DNA of 64,000 nucleotides from Ecdyonurus torrentis (GCA_949318235.1 OX439135.1:18825616-18889615), one strand, 5' to 3'; shown: positions 38,143 through 51,190, numbered from the stretch's first letter. Notes: generated from the letters alone by a model not told the origin. Numbers and translations: made by a program.

Positions 38143-38738
38143 CTGTGAAAAGATCATAAAAAATATGGATTAAATGTAAACTAGATTTAGAAAAATAAAT
38201 GATTCTTTGCAACGAAAATGAAATAATAGAGAATTTCAAAATTAAATCCCAGGATTTAATATTGAATATAAAACGATAATTATGAATGGTGAATTGTAAA
38301 CGATAAATTTCATTTAAAAAATAAAATTCAACTAATATAAATTTAAGACATTATCTTCACAATATCCTGGCTTTTTTGTTATGAAAAAAGACATAAAAAG
38401 CAGTAAATAAAGGAATTTATCCCTCGCAACAAGAAGTATAATATTTAGCAATATGGAAGTATAATACGCTATAGATTTAATGGGGGGGGAGGGGGAGGGG
38501 AAGGAGGGAAAATGAAAAGAAAAGGAAAAAAGTATTTATGTGTCATATTATTCATATATGGAAGCTTAAAAAAAATTGATATTTTAAAATTAACATAGAA
38601 GAAAAATCATATTTGAATGTTAACATAGATAAAAATTGAATCAATAATTTTATTATACTCGTATAATTTAATAATATTTCTTAGTTTCAACTATTTATAA
38701 ACATACACATTTTTGTGTAAATAATTGTTTTAGCTTAC

Positions 38739-38762
38739 CAATAGAAAGACGAACAACCTCAT
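38739..38762 (-). CDS. Gene A exon 1: start codon and first half of signal peptide
   Basis: ATG followed by seven codons (MRLFVFLL), then a GTAAGC donor after a complete codon. Joined to the next exon it gives a hydrophobic stretch ending in S-I-K-C, a normal secretory signal peptide. ATTAG lies just upstream of the ATG, so a 5'UTR intron could end there. This start is chosen because no upstream coding exon of the family follows before gene B ends. Confidence 0.65.
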
Positions 38763-39374
38763 TTTGGAGAACTAATATGAAACTACAACACATTACGTAA
38801 AATGACAATAAATAAGGATGCTAATTATTCATTTCAAAATTTCTTTGAAATCATATACGTTAAATATTGATTTTTTTTTTAATATTTATTATGATTTCTT
38901 TAGAAAGGAAGTTAAATTGAAAAGAATTGTTACATTGTGTCACTTATTATTTATTTTTCAATGTATTGTTGTTATTAATATTTTTTTCTATCGACAAAAC
39001 CATACACCGTGACCGAAAATATTTACAGCGTTCATTTTTTTTTTTTTTTATGAATCCGGCTGTTAAACAAACTACAAAAAAAAAATCCAAAAAGATTTTC
39101 TAGATTATATGCTTAAGTATATAACTTATCTGCTCATAGTTATATGATTGAACACTAAAGACCATTATTAATTTATTTACTAGATTGTAGTTTTGTAATT
39201 ATACTGTATAATAGTATTTTCAGTGCTTTTCTTTAGAATAAATGACGAAATTATATTACAAAAAAAAATAAAGCAGGAAATAGCTCATTAAATTATTGAA
39301 ACGTGGCATTAAATTTTAAATGTTTATAAACTTCTTAGTATCAATAAATTAGAAACTTGCTAAACATCCCACTC

Positions 39375-40018
<644 letters not shown>

Positions 40019-40604
40019 GGTTTAAGTTCAGTTTTATATTTAGACAGTTACTTTGATTATAAACTAGTAAAAACAATAGTAAAGTTTTACTAATATTGCT
40101 ATATTATTCCATTTTCCTTTGACATATAAGGTTCTTAATTGCATTTTATTGAAAAATTTCAGTTTTTCCAAAAAGTACTTAAATGTATTTATATCACAAT
40201 CGAAAAAGGGAAATAGAAAGAAAATATAAAGAATTTTAAAGTAGGTATTTTTAATTAGGTATGGCTTATATTGAATCAATTCAATAAGCTGCAGATGACA
40301 CAATAATAATAAAAATTTAATAAACTATTTGCATAAAATTTATTTGTAAGTGTGCAACAGAAAGATTATTTTTTTAGGTTTACATATATACATTAATCTA
40401 AACCAAAACATCCATAGCAGTTTAAGAACAGTTCCTGATTGTGCTTTATTAAAAAAAAATGACAACCCAGTGAAAATTTTCAGGTATATTGAGAAAACTT
40501 ATGATATATTTATTTTATCTGTTTTTCATAATTTTTATGATACATCAGCGTTATTTTCCTTCCTACTCATTTCTTATTATTAATTAGTATCATACAATTA
40601 TTAA

Positions 40605-40805
40605 TTAATTTCTTTTTGTCGTTGCAGGAGAAAATTTAGTCCACATTGTTGGTTTTATTGTTGTTAATATTATTTTTGTAGTCATAAGCTTAACAGTAGA
40701 TTTAGTTGTTGTTATAGTGAATATATTTGTCACTTCTTTCTTTAACGTCGTTATTATACTTGTAGTAATAACCTTTGGAATTGGTGTAGTGGTTTTTACT
40801 ACTTT
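40605..40805 (-). pseudogene. Duplicate of gene B Thr-rich last exon, open with stop
   Basis: 66 codons then TAA; begins KVVKTTTPIPKVITTSIITT, matching the start of the exon at 44026. An internal stretch of about nine codons is missing relative to the sister. Could serve as an alternative terminal exon; labelled pseudogene because its partner at 42161 is frameshifted. Confidence 0.55.
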
Positions 40806-41642
40806 CTGAAATTTTAACGATAGTGTGCTTTGGTTAATTTTAAGGGTGGTAAACGTTTAACTTAAAATATGGTTTAAACCTGAATTGATGCAAAGTTTTC
40901 TAAAAAAATTGTTAATGTAACATAAAAATAAAAACATATAAAAGTAGATCAATTACGTATGTATAAAATTCAAAATTTATTTAGACTGAAAACAGATAGA
41001 TATTGTACGTCATGGGCGTCTGTTCCGTTCATTAGAAACTCGGTACCAAGAAAGGGGGCGTGGTTCACGAGTTCTCTATAATAAACAAGTGAGTTACGAT
41101 GCCTTTCTCGGTTTCTCATCAGGATTTACGGAACAGACCCCCTGCTTATGTAAATATATTTTATTCTTTTAATTAAAATAAATAAATTGAAATTTTAACT
41201 ACAAAATAAATAAGGCTTCATTTATATTGTTATTATAATATATTTATTATTTATTTATCATTTTTGTATCCTGCCTGAATTTAAAGTTTTAAAAAGGAAA
41301 TGAAGCAACAAAAATTCAAATTATAAATTTTTCTAAGTAATGAAATTTTTATTGTAGCTCACAAAACTTTAAAACCTCAGTTTTTCTTATTTTGAAGTCA
41401 TTTGAATAAAAAAATCATTGAAAAATACTTTTCTGAAAGAAGCACAAGAAAATTTTCAGCGTTGCAAAACTCGAAGCCATTTTCTAGCATTTTGTTATTA
41501 CTTTTAGGCTCCTGTTATGTTTTGCACCAAAACCCCCATATTTTAATTCTATTACTACTTTTATTTAAAAGTTTGGTTTTTATTGTATTGGACAAAATCA
41601 AATAAATTTTGGTTGGTTAAAAATAACATAAAAAGTACTTAC

Positions 41643-41790
41643 GTGACATATAAATTGTAGTTTTTCATAACACCAAGTATCTTGCAGAGCAAGAGAATCG
41701 TTATTTCCTAATTTCATTGTTGCACAATCTTCATCTCCATAGAAGTTGTCAGGTTGCCTATTATCCCACGGCACTTGACTTACGTTGAAC
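41643..41790 (-). pseudogene. Duplicate of gene B CTLD-iv C exon part 2, still open
   Basis: 148 bases like its sister at 45120. Encodes PWDNRQPDNFYGDEDCATMK, ALQDTWC, LQFICH and a GTAAGT donor. Fully open, so either recent or still used as an alternative 3' exon. Confidence 0.6.
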
Positions 41791-42160
41791 CTAAGTTTTT
41801 TTTAAACATATTTATTGTATCATGTGATTAAAAAACATTGTGTTATATTGATTAGTTTAAGTCTAGTAGGCAATATAAGTATATGAGGCCATCATTTTAA
41901 GTATGTCTAATTTTAACACTAAGTTCAATAAGAGATTAAAAGAGGTGAGTAACGGCCTAATTATTATTAAAATTATAAAAGTATTTTTACTGCATATAAA
42001 TTGCGCAGAAAATTATTGATACCACAAGGTTCTCACTCTGATTAATGATGGTCCTTAGTTAGACCCCTGCTGGCTTTCAGATAATTTTATAAGAGCATCT
42101 CTTATAATTTTTATAACATTTTGAAATTAATGTAAGTATAATTTACGTAATTTAAAATAC

Positions 42161-42238
42161 CTCGTAAAATTTGAGCACCACCACCAAGTTGAACTTCCAC
42201 ATATACTTAATGAAGTCCATACCGTAGTTTGTGTAGAA
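42161..42238 (-). pseudogene. Duplicate of gene B CTLD-iv C exon part 1, one base short
   Basis: Closely matches 45858-45936 (VWTS, S-S-T-W-W-W-C-S-N-F-T-R) but is 78 instead of 79 bases. The missing base lies between the acceptor and VWTS, so the phase-1 entry from the B exon would shift the frame. No B or A exon of its own was found upstream. Confidence 0.6.
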
Positions 42239-43798
42239 CTATAACGGTGATGGTTCTCATGTTATATAAAACTATTAAATGTTAACGGAAATAATTGAAA
42301 TTCAATTACTTTTAACTTTAAATGCTTTAGTAATAAATAATGTTTAGTATGCTATTATGACCATGGATTTGCTGTATTCTTTGATAAAAGAGTCAGATAG
42401 TATAACCTATACACTGCAGAATTATATTTATTATTGCCTTTCTTGCACACTTTCCACCAATAAAATCAAACGTTTTAAATATCCGCTGCATATTTTCACT
42501 ATGGTTACTATATTATTCAATTCATAACTATACATTATTTTTTTGGTCATTTTATCAACTGCATTTCTATGGCTTAAACTATTAGGGAAATTTCGTATTC
42601 AGTTAAATGATAGTATGGAAAAAATACTTCCGATTGAAAACTTCCTATTGCAAAGTATAATAAATTTTTAGAGGAAAAAAAAATATTATAGGTAAAACAA
42701 ATATATTTTTCTATGATATTATAATAACAATATTATCTATTTTATTGTTAAAGTAATCATTATTGGAAATTTATACGTATTTAAAAGGATGTGTTGCTAT
42801 CATAAATGAAAAAAAAAATTAAATATTGCTTTAAATTAATAATGTATTGTTAGTAAAAATATACATATAAAAAGAAGCTATAAGCAGCATTACTTTGGTT
42901 TTGATATCCTATCATTTAATTTATATAGATGATTCAAAATATTTCAATTAATATCTATGGAAATTAATAATTTGATCTCACGCACAGAGTTAAAAAATGA
43001 TTAAAAATAAATTCACTTTAAGTCTAACTTAATTTGGTAGATTTATTAAAAACAACATAATTGATGCAACATTGATATAACGTAACTACATACTATATAA
43101 CTTTTAACAATTCAAACTTTATTAAAAACACATATTTATATATTTTTTTTTATATATTTTTATATATATACATAAAAATTTATTTGTGAGTATGGTATAA
43201 AGAGAATATTTTTCTGATATTTACATGAATATATTTACTAAATAAATAATAACATTATTAATTCAGTTTCTAATTGTGCTTTGATAAAAAAAAAGTCAAT
43301 CCCGGGAAAATTTTCAAGTTCAATGAGAACAACTATTTTATATTTATTTTCTCTACCTTTCATAATTTTTATAAAACATCAGCGTTCTTTTCCTTACTCA
43401 TTCCTTAACATTAAAGGGGAAGTTCAGGGGTTACAAAGCTTCAGGGGTTCAGAGGCTTCTTCAATGCTAAATAATGAGATGATATTGTTGATTGATTTAC
43501 AAATGATGCCCTAAAACCTTTCCGTAGCCCATAGTAGCCCAGCAAACTTGCACTAATCCTGCGATATGTGTAACCTGTTACATCTTTTTCTATAGTCAAG
43601 CCGTATCTATAACGTAAAAAATACGGGACGAACTGCATATCTCACAGGATGATCACGAATTTGCGGGGCTATGGAAGGGCTTTGGGTAATCATATGTCAG
43701 TTTATCAACAGTTTTTCTCATTATCTAACATTTCAGAAGCCATGTCATAACCCTTTTAATATTTATTTATTAAATATTTAATTAGTATTTTAAAATTA

Positions 43799-44026
43799 TT
43801 ATTTTATTTTCTTTGTTGTCACAGAAGAAAATATTGACCAAATTGTTGGTTTTATTGTTGTTAATATTTTTTTTGTAGTCCAAAGCTGAACAGTAGATTT
43901 AGTTGTAGATAATATTGTCACTTCTTTCTTTAATGTTGTCGGTAATATTGTCTCTACTTTCTTTAATGTTGTTATTATGCTCGTATTATTCACCTTTGGA
44001 ATTGGTGTAGTGATTTTTACTTCTTT
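43799..44026 (-). CDS. Gene B last exon: Thr-rich tail and stop codon
   Basis: Phase-0 entry (TTTCAG), 75 codons then TAA at 43801-43799. Thr/Lys/Ile-rich with repeats of T-T-L-K-K and T-T-K; no cysteine and no membrane segment, so a secreted mucin-like tail. AATAAA-type signals lie about 30 bases downstream on this strand (around 43762-43770). Confidence 0.7.
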   Translation of the reverse strand, partial: KEVKITTPIPKVNNTSIITTLKKVETILPTTLKKEVTILSTTKSTVQLWTTKKILTTIKPTIWSIFSSVTTKKIK

Positions 44027-45119
44027 CTGAAATTTAAACGATAATGTGCTTTGGTTAACTTAGTGGTAGTAATTGTTTACTTTTAAATATGGTTTAAACA
44101 CGACTTGATGCAAATTTTCCTAAAGAATTTCAATGTAATATACATATCAGTATAGCAATTATGTATTATGTTCTAAATTAATATAACCAGACAACAAATA
44201 AATATTGTAAGTGTTGCTTATAAAAATATATTTTGTTTATTTTATTTAATTCATGAAAACCACATGAACCACATGAAATTTACATTGTTCCACCTTTTTT
44301 CGTCGGTCAATGCAAATCAAATTTATAATGAGTCATGTGAATAGATAAAAAGAAATGGAAAAAATTTGAAACTATAAATTTTTCTCAGTAACACAAATTT
44401 TACTGCAACTCACAAAACTTCAGAACCTTATTGTTTCTAATTTTGAAGACAAATAGCATAGTATATTGTTCACTTTTTAAGTATGAAAATTAAATAACAT
44501 TTCAGTACATATTATAAAAATTCAACTTTGATAAACTAAAATATATGTCATAACCCAGACCCTCATTTCGAGTCGACTTTGAGCACATTTTTCATTCCAT
44601 TTCTATCACTGGGACTTGTTCACGTCCTAAATACTTTTTGAGTTATGCTTTTTACTTTATGATGATATACAATTTAATGATTTTTAATAATTTTGAAGCA
44701 CGAAATTAAAAAATTAAAACCCTCAATCTAGCATGGCAAGCCCTATACCAGGTCAAAATTAACATACAACTAATGATGACCCTTGCCAGTGATCTGATGC
44801 TAGTGCCGTGTACTGATTATGTGAAATTGTCAATTGAATGTCAAAATAGCTGATAAATTAAATGCTGATAGATGTACAGTAAATTTCAGTATTACGAAAC
44901 ACAAGGCCGATTTCTAGTATTTTGTTATTTTTTAGGCCTTTTTTGTTTCGTTTTTTTGTTTTCTTTTTGTTATTACTAATTACTTTCTTTTTTGCATCAA
45001 TAAACCACGTATCTACATATAAAAACTGTTACTTAAATATTTTATTTTTATTGTATTATCCAAATGTAAAAAAAATCTAAATTTCGGTTAGTATTAAAAT
45101 GACATAAATTATTACTTAC

Positions 45120-45267
45120 TTGACATATAAAATGTAGTTTTTCATAACACCAAGTATCTTGCAAAGCAAGAGAAACGTTATTTCCTAATTTAATTGTTGC
45201 ACAATCTTCATCTCCATAGAAGTTGTCAGGTTGCCCATTATCCCACGGCACTTGACTTACATTGAAC
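45120..45267 (-). CDS. Gene B CTLD-iv, C exon part 2
   Basis: Phase 2-0 exon: PWDNGQPDNFYGDEDCATIK, ALQDTWC, LHFICQ at a GTAAGT donor. Q-P-D is the galactose-type triplet of C-type lectins; the WND that should follow is replaced by L-Q-D-T-W-C. Calcium binding remains possible but unproven. Confidence 0.8.
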
Positions 45268-45514
45268 CTAAGATTTAAACATTGTATTGTATCATGTAAT
45301 TAAAAACACTGTTATATTGATAAGTTTAAATCCAGTAGGCAATAAAGGTCTATGATGTCTTTATTTTAGTTATGCTCAATTTTAATTTACGCCCAATAAG
45401 ATATCCAAAAGATTCCAAAGAGGTGAGTATCTGCCCAGTGATTAATAAAATAATAAAAGTATTTTTTTATTAGAAATAAATTACGTTGAAAAAATTGATT
45501 GTTTAAGGCATATA

Positions 45515-45690
45515 TTTTTTAATTTACTTTCCATTCACGAAATGGTTTATAAGACGTCACAGCTCTCTTGTTTCCGCACGCGTGGATCAGTGAGCTGTGA
45601 CGTCATAAAAGTGCATCTGCTATTTTGTGAATGGAAAATAAATTAAAAATCAATGACTTTAGCCAATGTTATAGGATATTAGACAAGTTT
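45515..45690. mobile_element. Palindromic MITE (family a), copy 2
   Basis: TTTACTTTCCATTCACGAAAT against ATTTTGTGAATGGAAAATAAA, centre with TGACGTCA; sits in the intron between the two parts of the C exon and is absent from duplicate copy 1, so it inserted after the duplication. Confidence 0.7.
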
Positions 45691-45857
45691 ATTTTTTTCA
45701 AGGACTTCTACACCTTTTATAAAAGGTTTTCACTTTGACTAATGAAGGCCCTAAGCTAGGCCCCTGCTGGCTTTAAAATAATTTTCTAAAAGCATCTTTA
45801 TTCATTTATAGAAAAATTTGAAATAATTTTAAATATAATCAACTTAATTTAAAATAC

Positions 45858-45936
45858 CTCGTAGAATTAAAACACCACCACCAAGTTGAACTTCCACATT
45901 TATTTAATGAAGTCCATACCATAGTCTGTGTCTTAT
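45858..45936 (-). CDS. Gene B CTLD-iv, C exon part 1
   Basis: Phase 1-2 exon: VWTSLNKCGSSTWWWCFNST, ending in AG of a split Arg codon before GTATTT. This split point, after W-x-W-C, differs from the split in gene A CTLD2 and CTLD4, which lies before it. Confidence 0.75.
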
Positions 45937-46384
45937 CTATGAAAAAACATATAAAAAAATCATTTGCAAGCTAATAACATACAAGCATTCAAATATTAAA
46001 GAAACTGGCGTGTAGAATTAATTAAATGTTACATAGCAAATATTAAGTTATAAATATAAGTTTAAACATTTAATTAGAGTTATAAAATGATAAAGAAATA
46101 ATATAGAAAAAGTTAAAATATTATAAGGTAGAGTACACGGAAAAATTTAAACTAATATGTAAAACAAAGCTTATAATACATAGTATAGTAAATACCTACT
46201 TTGTAGTATTTAAGAAAAGTTATAAAGCTAATAATATCACTTAAACATTTCTTGGATTCTTATTCAGTAACATCATTATTGTATCAAGGCAATGTAATTT
46301 TTTCTTAAAGGGCCCCTGGTCTCAAAAACAAATTTCCTCTCAATTTAAAACCGCGAGATAGGATTATTATAAATACACATATTT

Positions 46385-46560
46385 TGTGCTTTAACCCTTC
46401 AGTACTTTCGCAAACTGGAAAGAAAACTTGTAATGTAGGCAAACCGCGCTACAATTTCTATTGTAGATCCGGAATTGTTGACGTTATGAAGTCCTAAAGC
46501 TGCCTACTTTACAGTTTTTCAACCCCAGTTTGTGAGGCTACAGAAGGGTTGAAGGATATA
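46385..46560. mobile_element. Imperfect palindromic MITE
   Basis: ACCCTTCAGTACTTTCGCAAACTGG against CCAGTTTGTGAGGCTACAGAAGGGT, intronic. Confidence 0.55.
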
Positions 46561-46726
46561 ATATTTATATGAATGATGGTCCCATCTAATGAATATTACG
46601 TTTTAGATTGAATTGTTTCAAGCCTGGAGCCTTTTACTGTTTATATTTAAATAAATAAATAAATCTTAATAATCTTCTTAATCTTTATTTAAAATCAATT
46701 ATACTTTTTTTTCATATTTTTCTCAC

Positions 46727-46829
46727 CTAAAATCGTATTTTTAAGGCATTTTAAATCATCTTTGGATACAATACTAAGTAACTGTAGATTTTTATAAGCG
46801 CAAATTTCTGCAGCCTCAAAATATGTTTT
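46727..46829 (-). CDS. Gene B CTLD-iv, B exon
   Basis: Phase 0-1, 103 bases: YFEAAEICAYKNLQLLSIVS, then KCLKNT. I-C-A replaces C-C. Confidence 0.75.
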
Positions 46830-47107
46830 CTAGAAAATTAAAATACAGTATATTATTTGTTATAACATTTGAAAAGTAACCTATGTAATTTTTTTGAAAT
46901 TTGTAAAAAAAAAATGCATTTGTATTTTTATTATTTTAATATACCTTAAATATAAAAAAAAAAAAAAAAAAAAAAGAACAAGAACAAGAAAAAGAAAAAA
47001 AAGGAGGGGAATAAAACGAAGAAAAAAATGTTTTGCAAATAATACAATTGTAACAAAGTGCGAATAAACAAAATTCTGGTAATATTTTTAATTAATTGTT
47101 TTCATAC

Positions 47108-47178
47108 CTTTAGTTTGCAAAAGAAATAACGATTTTTTTGACACGTAGAATTCGTTGCATTGATTAAATCCACAAACA
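47108..47178 (-). CDS. Gene B CTLD-iv, A exon
   Basis: Phase 1-0 exon, GTTAG acceptor, GTATGA donor: LINATNSTCQKNRYFFCKLK. Two Cys, and N-x-S/T sequons. Confidence 0.55.
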
Positions 47179-47525
47179 CTAACATTCATGCAGAAATTTA
47201 TTTTTAATTATGTATTATTTTTTTTAAATTTAAAAAATTATTATACATTGTAATTAACACTTACAAGTTAGATAACCAAATATGTAATTTATGCTGCATT
47301 TATGTCATTATAGCAAAAATTATACCTTATTGGAACAACATAAATAATTATTCTGTACAACATAATATTAATGCTATGTAACATAGTTATTATGAAGTAT
47401 AGCATAGATTATCCTGTGTACATAAATTAAGCTAAAAATGAGCATGCACACTTATTAAGTTGTTAATTTTGTCCGTGAATATATTAGTTATATTATTATA
47501 ATATCATATAATAATAGATACTTAC

Positions 47526-47541
47526 ATCTTGTTTCATCAAA
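47526..47541 (-). CDS. Gene B mini-exon before CTLD-iv (FDETR)
   Basis: 16 bases, phase 0-1, TTTTTAG acceptor and GTAAGT donor; fits the M position. Confidence 0.4.
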
Positions 47542-47756
47542 CTAAAAATTGATAAGTTATTAACATAATTAAAGAAGTTTTTTCCCTACACATACTGAAA
47601 TTATTTATATACGATAAATAAATTTTTGTAATTGTTTTTTGTTTTTTGTTTAATTATAAAAATATGAATACATACATAAGTCCCACCAAAACCACATAAG
47701 CAAAAACAATATTACAATAGAATCAATAGAAATTAAACAGAATCAGCACATTTCCT

Positions 47757-47789
<33 letters not shown>

Positions 47790-47975
47790 GATAAAAATTT
47801 CATTTTTGTCTTACCTTCTGTAAAACAACTGGGCTTTCACTCGCTGCTTAATTTGATGATAAAAATAACACACAACACCAAAACTTGTCACTATATAAAT
47901 TAATAAAATACTCAATTCACAGTTTTTAAAAATCTATATACATAGCTATGTTATATTCACACACAATTGTAACGT

Positions 47976-48024
47976 TTTCGAGGGCGTATATAAAACTATA
48001 TACTTGTCTGCCTCTCTTCATCAG
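47976..48024 (-). ncRNA. Hammerhead-like core, minus copy
   Basis: Mirror of 48034-48082 on the other strand of the same palindrome: CTGATGA box, GAG(A)GGC/GCCCTC stem, GAAA. Confidence 0.45.
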
Positions 48025-48033
48025 CTTACTCAG

Positions 48034-48082
48034 CTGATGAAGAGAGGCAGACAAGTATATAGTTTTATATACGCCCTCGAAA
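48034..48082 (+). ncRNA. Hammerhead-like core, plus copy
   Basis: Canonical CTGATGA, then GAG-A-GGC paired with GCCCTC around a GTATATA/TATATAC hairpin, then GAAA. Stem II sequence differs from the 10418 copy but still pairs. Confidence 0.5.
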
Positions 48083-48301
48083 ACGTTACAATTGTGTGTG
48101 AATATAACATAGCTATGTATATAGATTTTTAAAAACTGTGAATTGAGTATTTTATTAATTTATATAGTGACAAGTTTTGGTGTTGTGTGTTATTTTTATC
48201 ATCAAATTAAGCAGCGAGTGAAAGCCCAGTTGTTTTACAGAAGGTAAGACAAAAATGAAATTTTTATCATCATGTCACCTCGCTCGATATTCAAATTTTC
48301 A

Positions 48302-48303
<2 letters not shown>

Positions 48304-48361
<58 letters not shown>
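48304..48361. repeat. (TA)n tract
   Basis: About 58 bases of TA. Confidence 0.95.
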
Positions 48362-48364
<3 letters not shown>

Positions 48365-48599
48365 ATCTACAGGAAAAATAAAAATAAATGTTATGCTAAA
48401 ATTAGAAAACAAACTTTAATCTATTCATTATTAACTTTGAAACAATACTGCTTTATATAAAGTTGAAAGAATTTAATAATTAAAAAATACTTTAAAAATA
48501 TGTAGTTGTGTGTGATTTCATGTAATAATGCAAAATATAGTTAATTTTTATTTAATTATTTTAAATTAAAAAAGTTTAATCAAATACTTCTGGGTCTGG

Positions 48600-49085
48600 G
48601 AGAATGAGGAAGTCTACACGAAGTTAACCACTATGTTTGAATATGTCATTAGAAAGAGAAAAAGTAGTAGATAAACTTAGCATAGGCAATTACCTGCAAA
48701 ATTGGCGTTTTATTTAATAAAAGAAGAAATAAAAAAATTCAATTTCCAACCCTTTGCCGACTGTGACATCATTTGTTTACATCCGATTTTCAGTTGTCTT
48801 CTGGATTTCAAACGATCCCATTGTTGAAAGGCGGCAGTTGGCCGTTAATTTTTTTGAATTTATAGCAGTTGCATGAAATCCAGAAGACAATTGAAAATCG
48901 GATGTAAACAAATGACGTCACAGTCGGCAAAGGGTTGGAAATTGAATATTTTTATTTCTTCTTTTATTAAATAAAACGCCAATTTTCCAGGTAATTGCCT
49001 ATGCTAAGTTTATCTACTACTTTTTCTCTTTCAAATGACGTATTCAAACATAGGGGTTAACTTCATGTAGACTTCCTCATTGAGT
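48600..49085. mobile_element. Palindromic MITE, about 480 bases
   Basis: Arms GAGGAAGTCTACACGAAGTTAA and TTAACTTCATGTAGACTTCCTC, with GGCAATTACCTGCAAAATTGGCG and GATGTAAACAAATGACG arms inverted further in; unpaired GC-rich centre of about 60 bases near 48840. Confidence 0.8.
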
Positions 49086-49186
49086 ATAACAATAGTCAAT
49101 GTGTAGTATAGTAAATAGTGCAGGTAAATATTTAAACATCAAAAATTTGTGAGCTGTAAAATTCTACTTAAATATAAAAATTACAC

Positions 49187-50173
49187 ACTAAAAAATTTCG
49201 TTAATAATCAACGGAATAGGTGTTATTTCAACGGTTATAAGCGTAAATTTTTAACGTTTCAAATGTCAACTCTTATTCTATTGAAAACTCAACGCTTATG
49301 CTCAATTTCACTTTAAATGTTGATTTATTAGCATAAATAGAGTTGAAAGTTAAACGTTAATTTTCAACGGTATAGACGTTGTTGTCCAACGTCCAGAACT
49401 CCCAAACTCCTTTGCGCGAGTGTAGCAGCTGGACGAAAGAAGCATGGCACGGGTGGGCGCCGCTGTCGGAAAATTGAAATTTTATTGGGATAAAAGTAGT
49501 GATATGCAAATTTAAAGTAGTGTAAAGTGTTTATTAAGGTTTGATTCATCAGGATGACTTAAAATATTAACGGATTCATTAAAATTTGTTGCATAAACAT
49601 GTGTTTGAATGTTGATGCATCGGGAAACCGTTGAATACACGATGCTGATTTCAGGAATAAGGTACATAAAACGTTATTTAATAGTTGTATGTGTTATTTA
49701 AATCAGTAATAGTTTATACATTATAATGATTGTCTTTTATATTGTATGAAAGAATCGGTGAAAGAGAGAGAAAGAGTATAAAACATAAGTGGCGCGCGAG
49801 CAATGTGAGTGCAGCGGCTGCAGTGAGGCGCGCGGCACAGGCGGGCGGGCGGAAGAGAGAGAGAAAGACAGAACGAGAGTATAATAGAAACAATGATTGT
49901 ATTTCTACAATGGTAGTTACTGGTGAATGCTATTTTAGGGTATACCGAGTGCATTTTTAATGTTAAAAGGGCAGTTTAATGCAAATTGACCATTGCTGTC
50001 GGGAGGGGGGTCCAATGTATTGCTCAAAGTAGTCACCACGAGCTAAGCGTTGATTGTAAACGTTTGTGACGTCACACGTAAGCGTTAATTATTTACGTTT
50101 AAAGCATGACGAAACTGTGTACAAGCTTTTCAACGTTTAGAACGTTGATTATACACATCTATTTTTTAGTGTG
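49187..50173. mobile_element. Non-autonomous TA-type transposon, about 1 kb
   Basis: CACACTAAAAAAT at the left and ATTTTTTAGTGTG at the right, each bordered by TA, as for Tc1/mariner-type insertion. The GC-rich interior (49380-49470, 49790-49860) and CGTT-rich motifs have no convincing ORF. Confidence 0.65.
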
Positions 50174-50210
50174 TATACATTATACGCGTATAATAATGAA
50201 ATATACTCAC

Positions 50211-50282
50211 GGTAAATGATTCAGTTTTCACATAGCAGTTAGATAATCTACTGCAATCTACGATTGGCTTTTTTTTCGGTAA
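50211..50282 (-). CDS. Gene B Cys linker before CTLD-iv (DCSRLSNC)
   Basis: Phase 0-0 exon of 24 codons, TTTACAG acceptor, GTGAGT donor: LPKKKPIVDCSRLSNCYVKT. Lies just outside the TA-bounded element at 49187-50173. Confidence 0.6.
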
Positions 50283-50954
50283 CTGTAAAAATAAATAAAA
50301 ACAAAATTATAGTTTCCATCATCAGATTTCTAAGAAATAATATTAATTTAAAACAACACAAAAACTGTTTTGCGTAATATTTTCATTGTTTTTTATTTAA
50401 CTATAAATTATAATTTCTACAATTAAAAATTGTTTACTTTTAAATTTTGGGATACATTATTTAATTTTTTATAAAGGAGTTAATATATATATATTTTTTT
50501 ATTAAAAATTCATAATATTATTATAACATTATTACTTTAACCATAGGCAAATGTATATGACTATGATTTTAACACATTTCTGCTGATATTTATTATAATG
50601 AACTAGCTATAAAACTTAAAATAAAATGTATTTATTATTTTTACATAAATAGAGTTCAGATTACAATAAAAAAAAACAATTGCTAATTTAAAAATTCTTT
50701 CATGGTTCCATTATAACTATTGTTTACTAGAAGTTAAAAATTATTTAGAGATTATCTTATGACGCAACGGAACTTTTTTATTATTATTATTTTTGAATAG
50801 AAAATTATTTCTTTAAACTAACTTCAACAGGAATTTTTAATGATTTCAATTGAACGTCTTATGCTCACTATATATGTCATTTTTTTTTCACACTTAAACA
50901 ATGAACAAATCCATTTAAAATTTGGTTTACATGCTATTAAAGCCAATCGTCTCT

Positions 50955-51090
50955 ATCGCGCCAAAACGTTTCAAGTGAATTTATCACGAGCTCGCCAAAT
51001 GTTCCATCTACATAGGGTTTACTGTTTTAGATGGAACATTTGGCACGCTCGTGATAATTTCACTTGAAACAATTTGCCGCGATAGTGACG
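50955..51090. mobile_element. Short palindromic MITE
   Basis: TTTCAAGTGAATTTATCACGAG against CTCGTGATAATTTCACTTGAAA, and CCAAATGTTCCATCTA against its complement; short loop near 51020. Confidence 0.8.
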
Positions 51091-51190
51091 CAATACAGAG
51101 TTATGTTGAAAATTAAAAATATAAAGAATTTCCATCTCGTGTGAGGTTAAACTTTAATATCTTTTTAATTTGTGTATAAAATAAAAGTAC

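Larger units (their letters stand above)
40300..42240. repeat. Segmental duplication of gene B 3' end, copy 1
   Basis: Collinear with 43200-45940, including introns (for example GACCCCTGCTGGCTTTC at 42062 against GCCCCTGCTGGCTTTAA at 45760) and the downstream flank (CAGTTCCTGATTGTGCTTT against CAGTTTCTAATTGTGCTTT). Confidence 0.75.
43200..45940. repeat. Segmental duplication of gene B 3' end, copy 2
   Basis: Longer than copy 1 because of extra sequence at about 43413-43740 and a MITE at 45515-45690. Carries the in-frame version of the three last exons. Confidence 0.75.
47790..48303. mobile_element. Penelope terminal palindrome bounded by (TA)n
   Basis: Two head-to-head copies of the Penelope 3' region around an axis near 48028; each outer end has the AAGCCCAG and AGAAGGTAAGAC motifs. 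(TA)n lies on both sides (47765-47789, 48304-48361). No coding remains. Confidence 0.75.

Noticed and set aside
49721..49960. ORFs on both strands over a GC-rich island
   Set aside because: Inside a non-autonomous transposon; composition-driven, no conserved motif.
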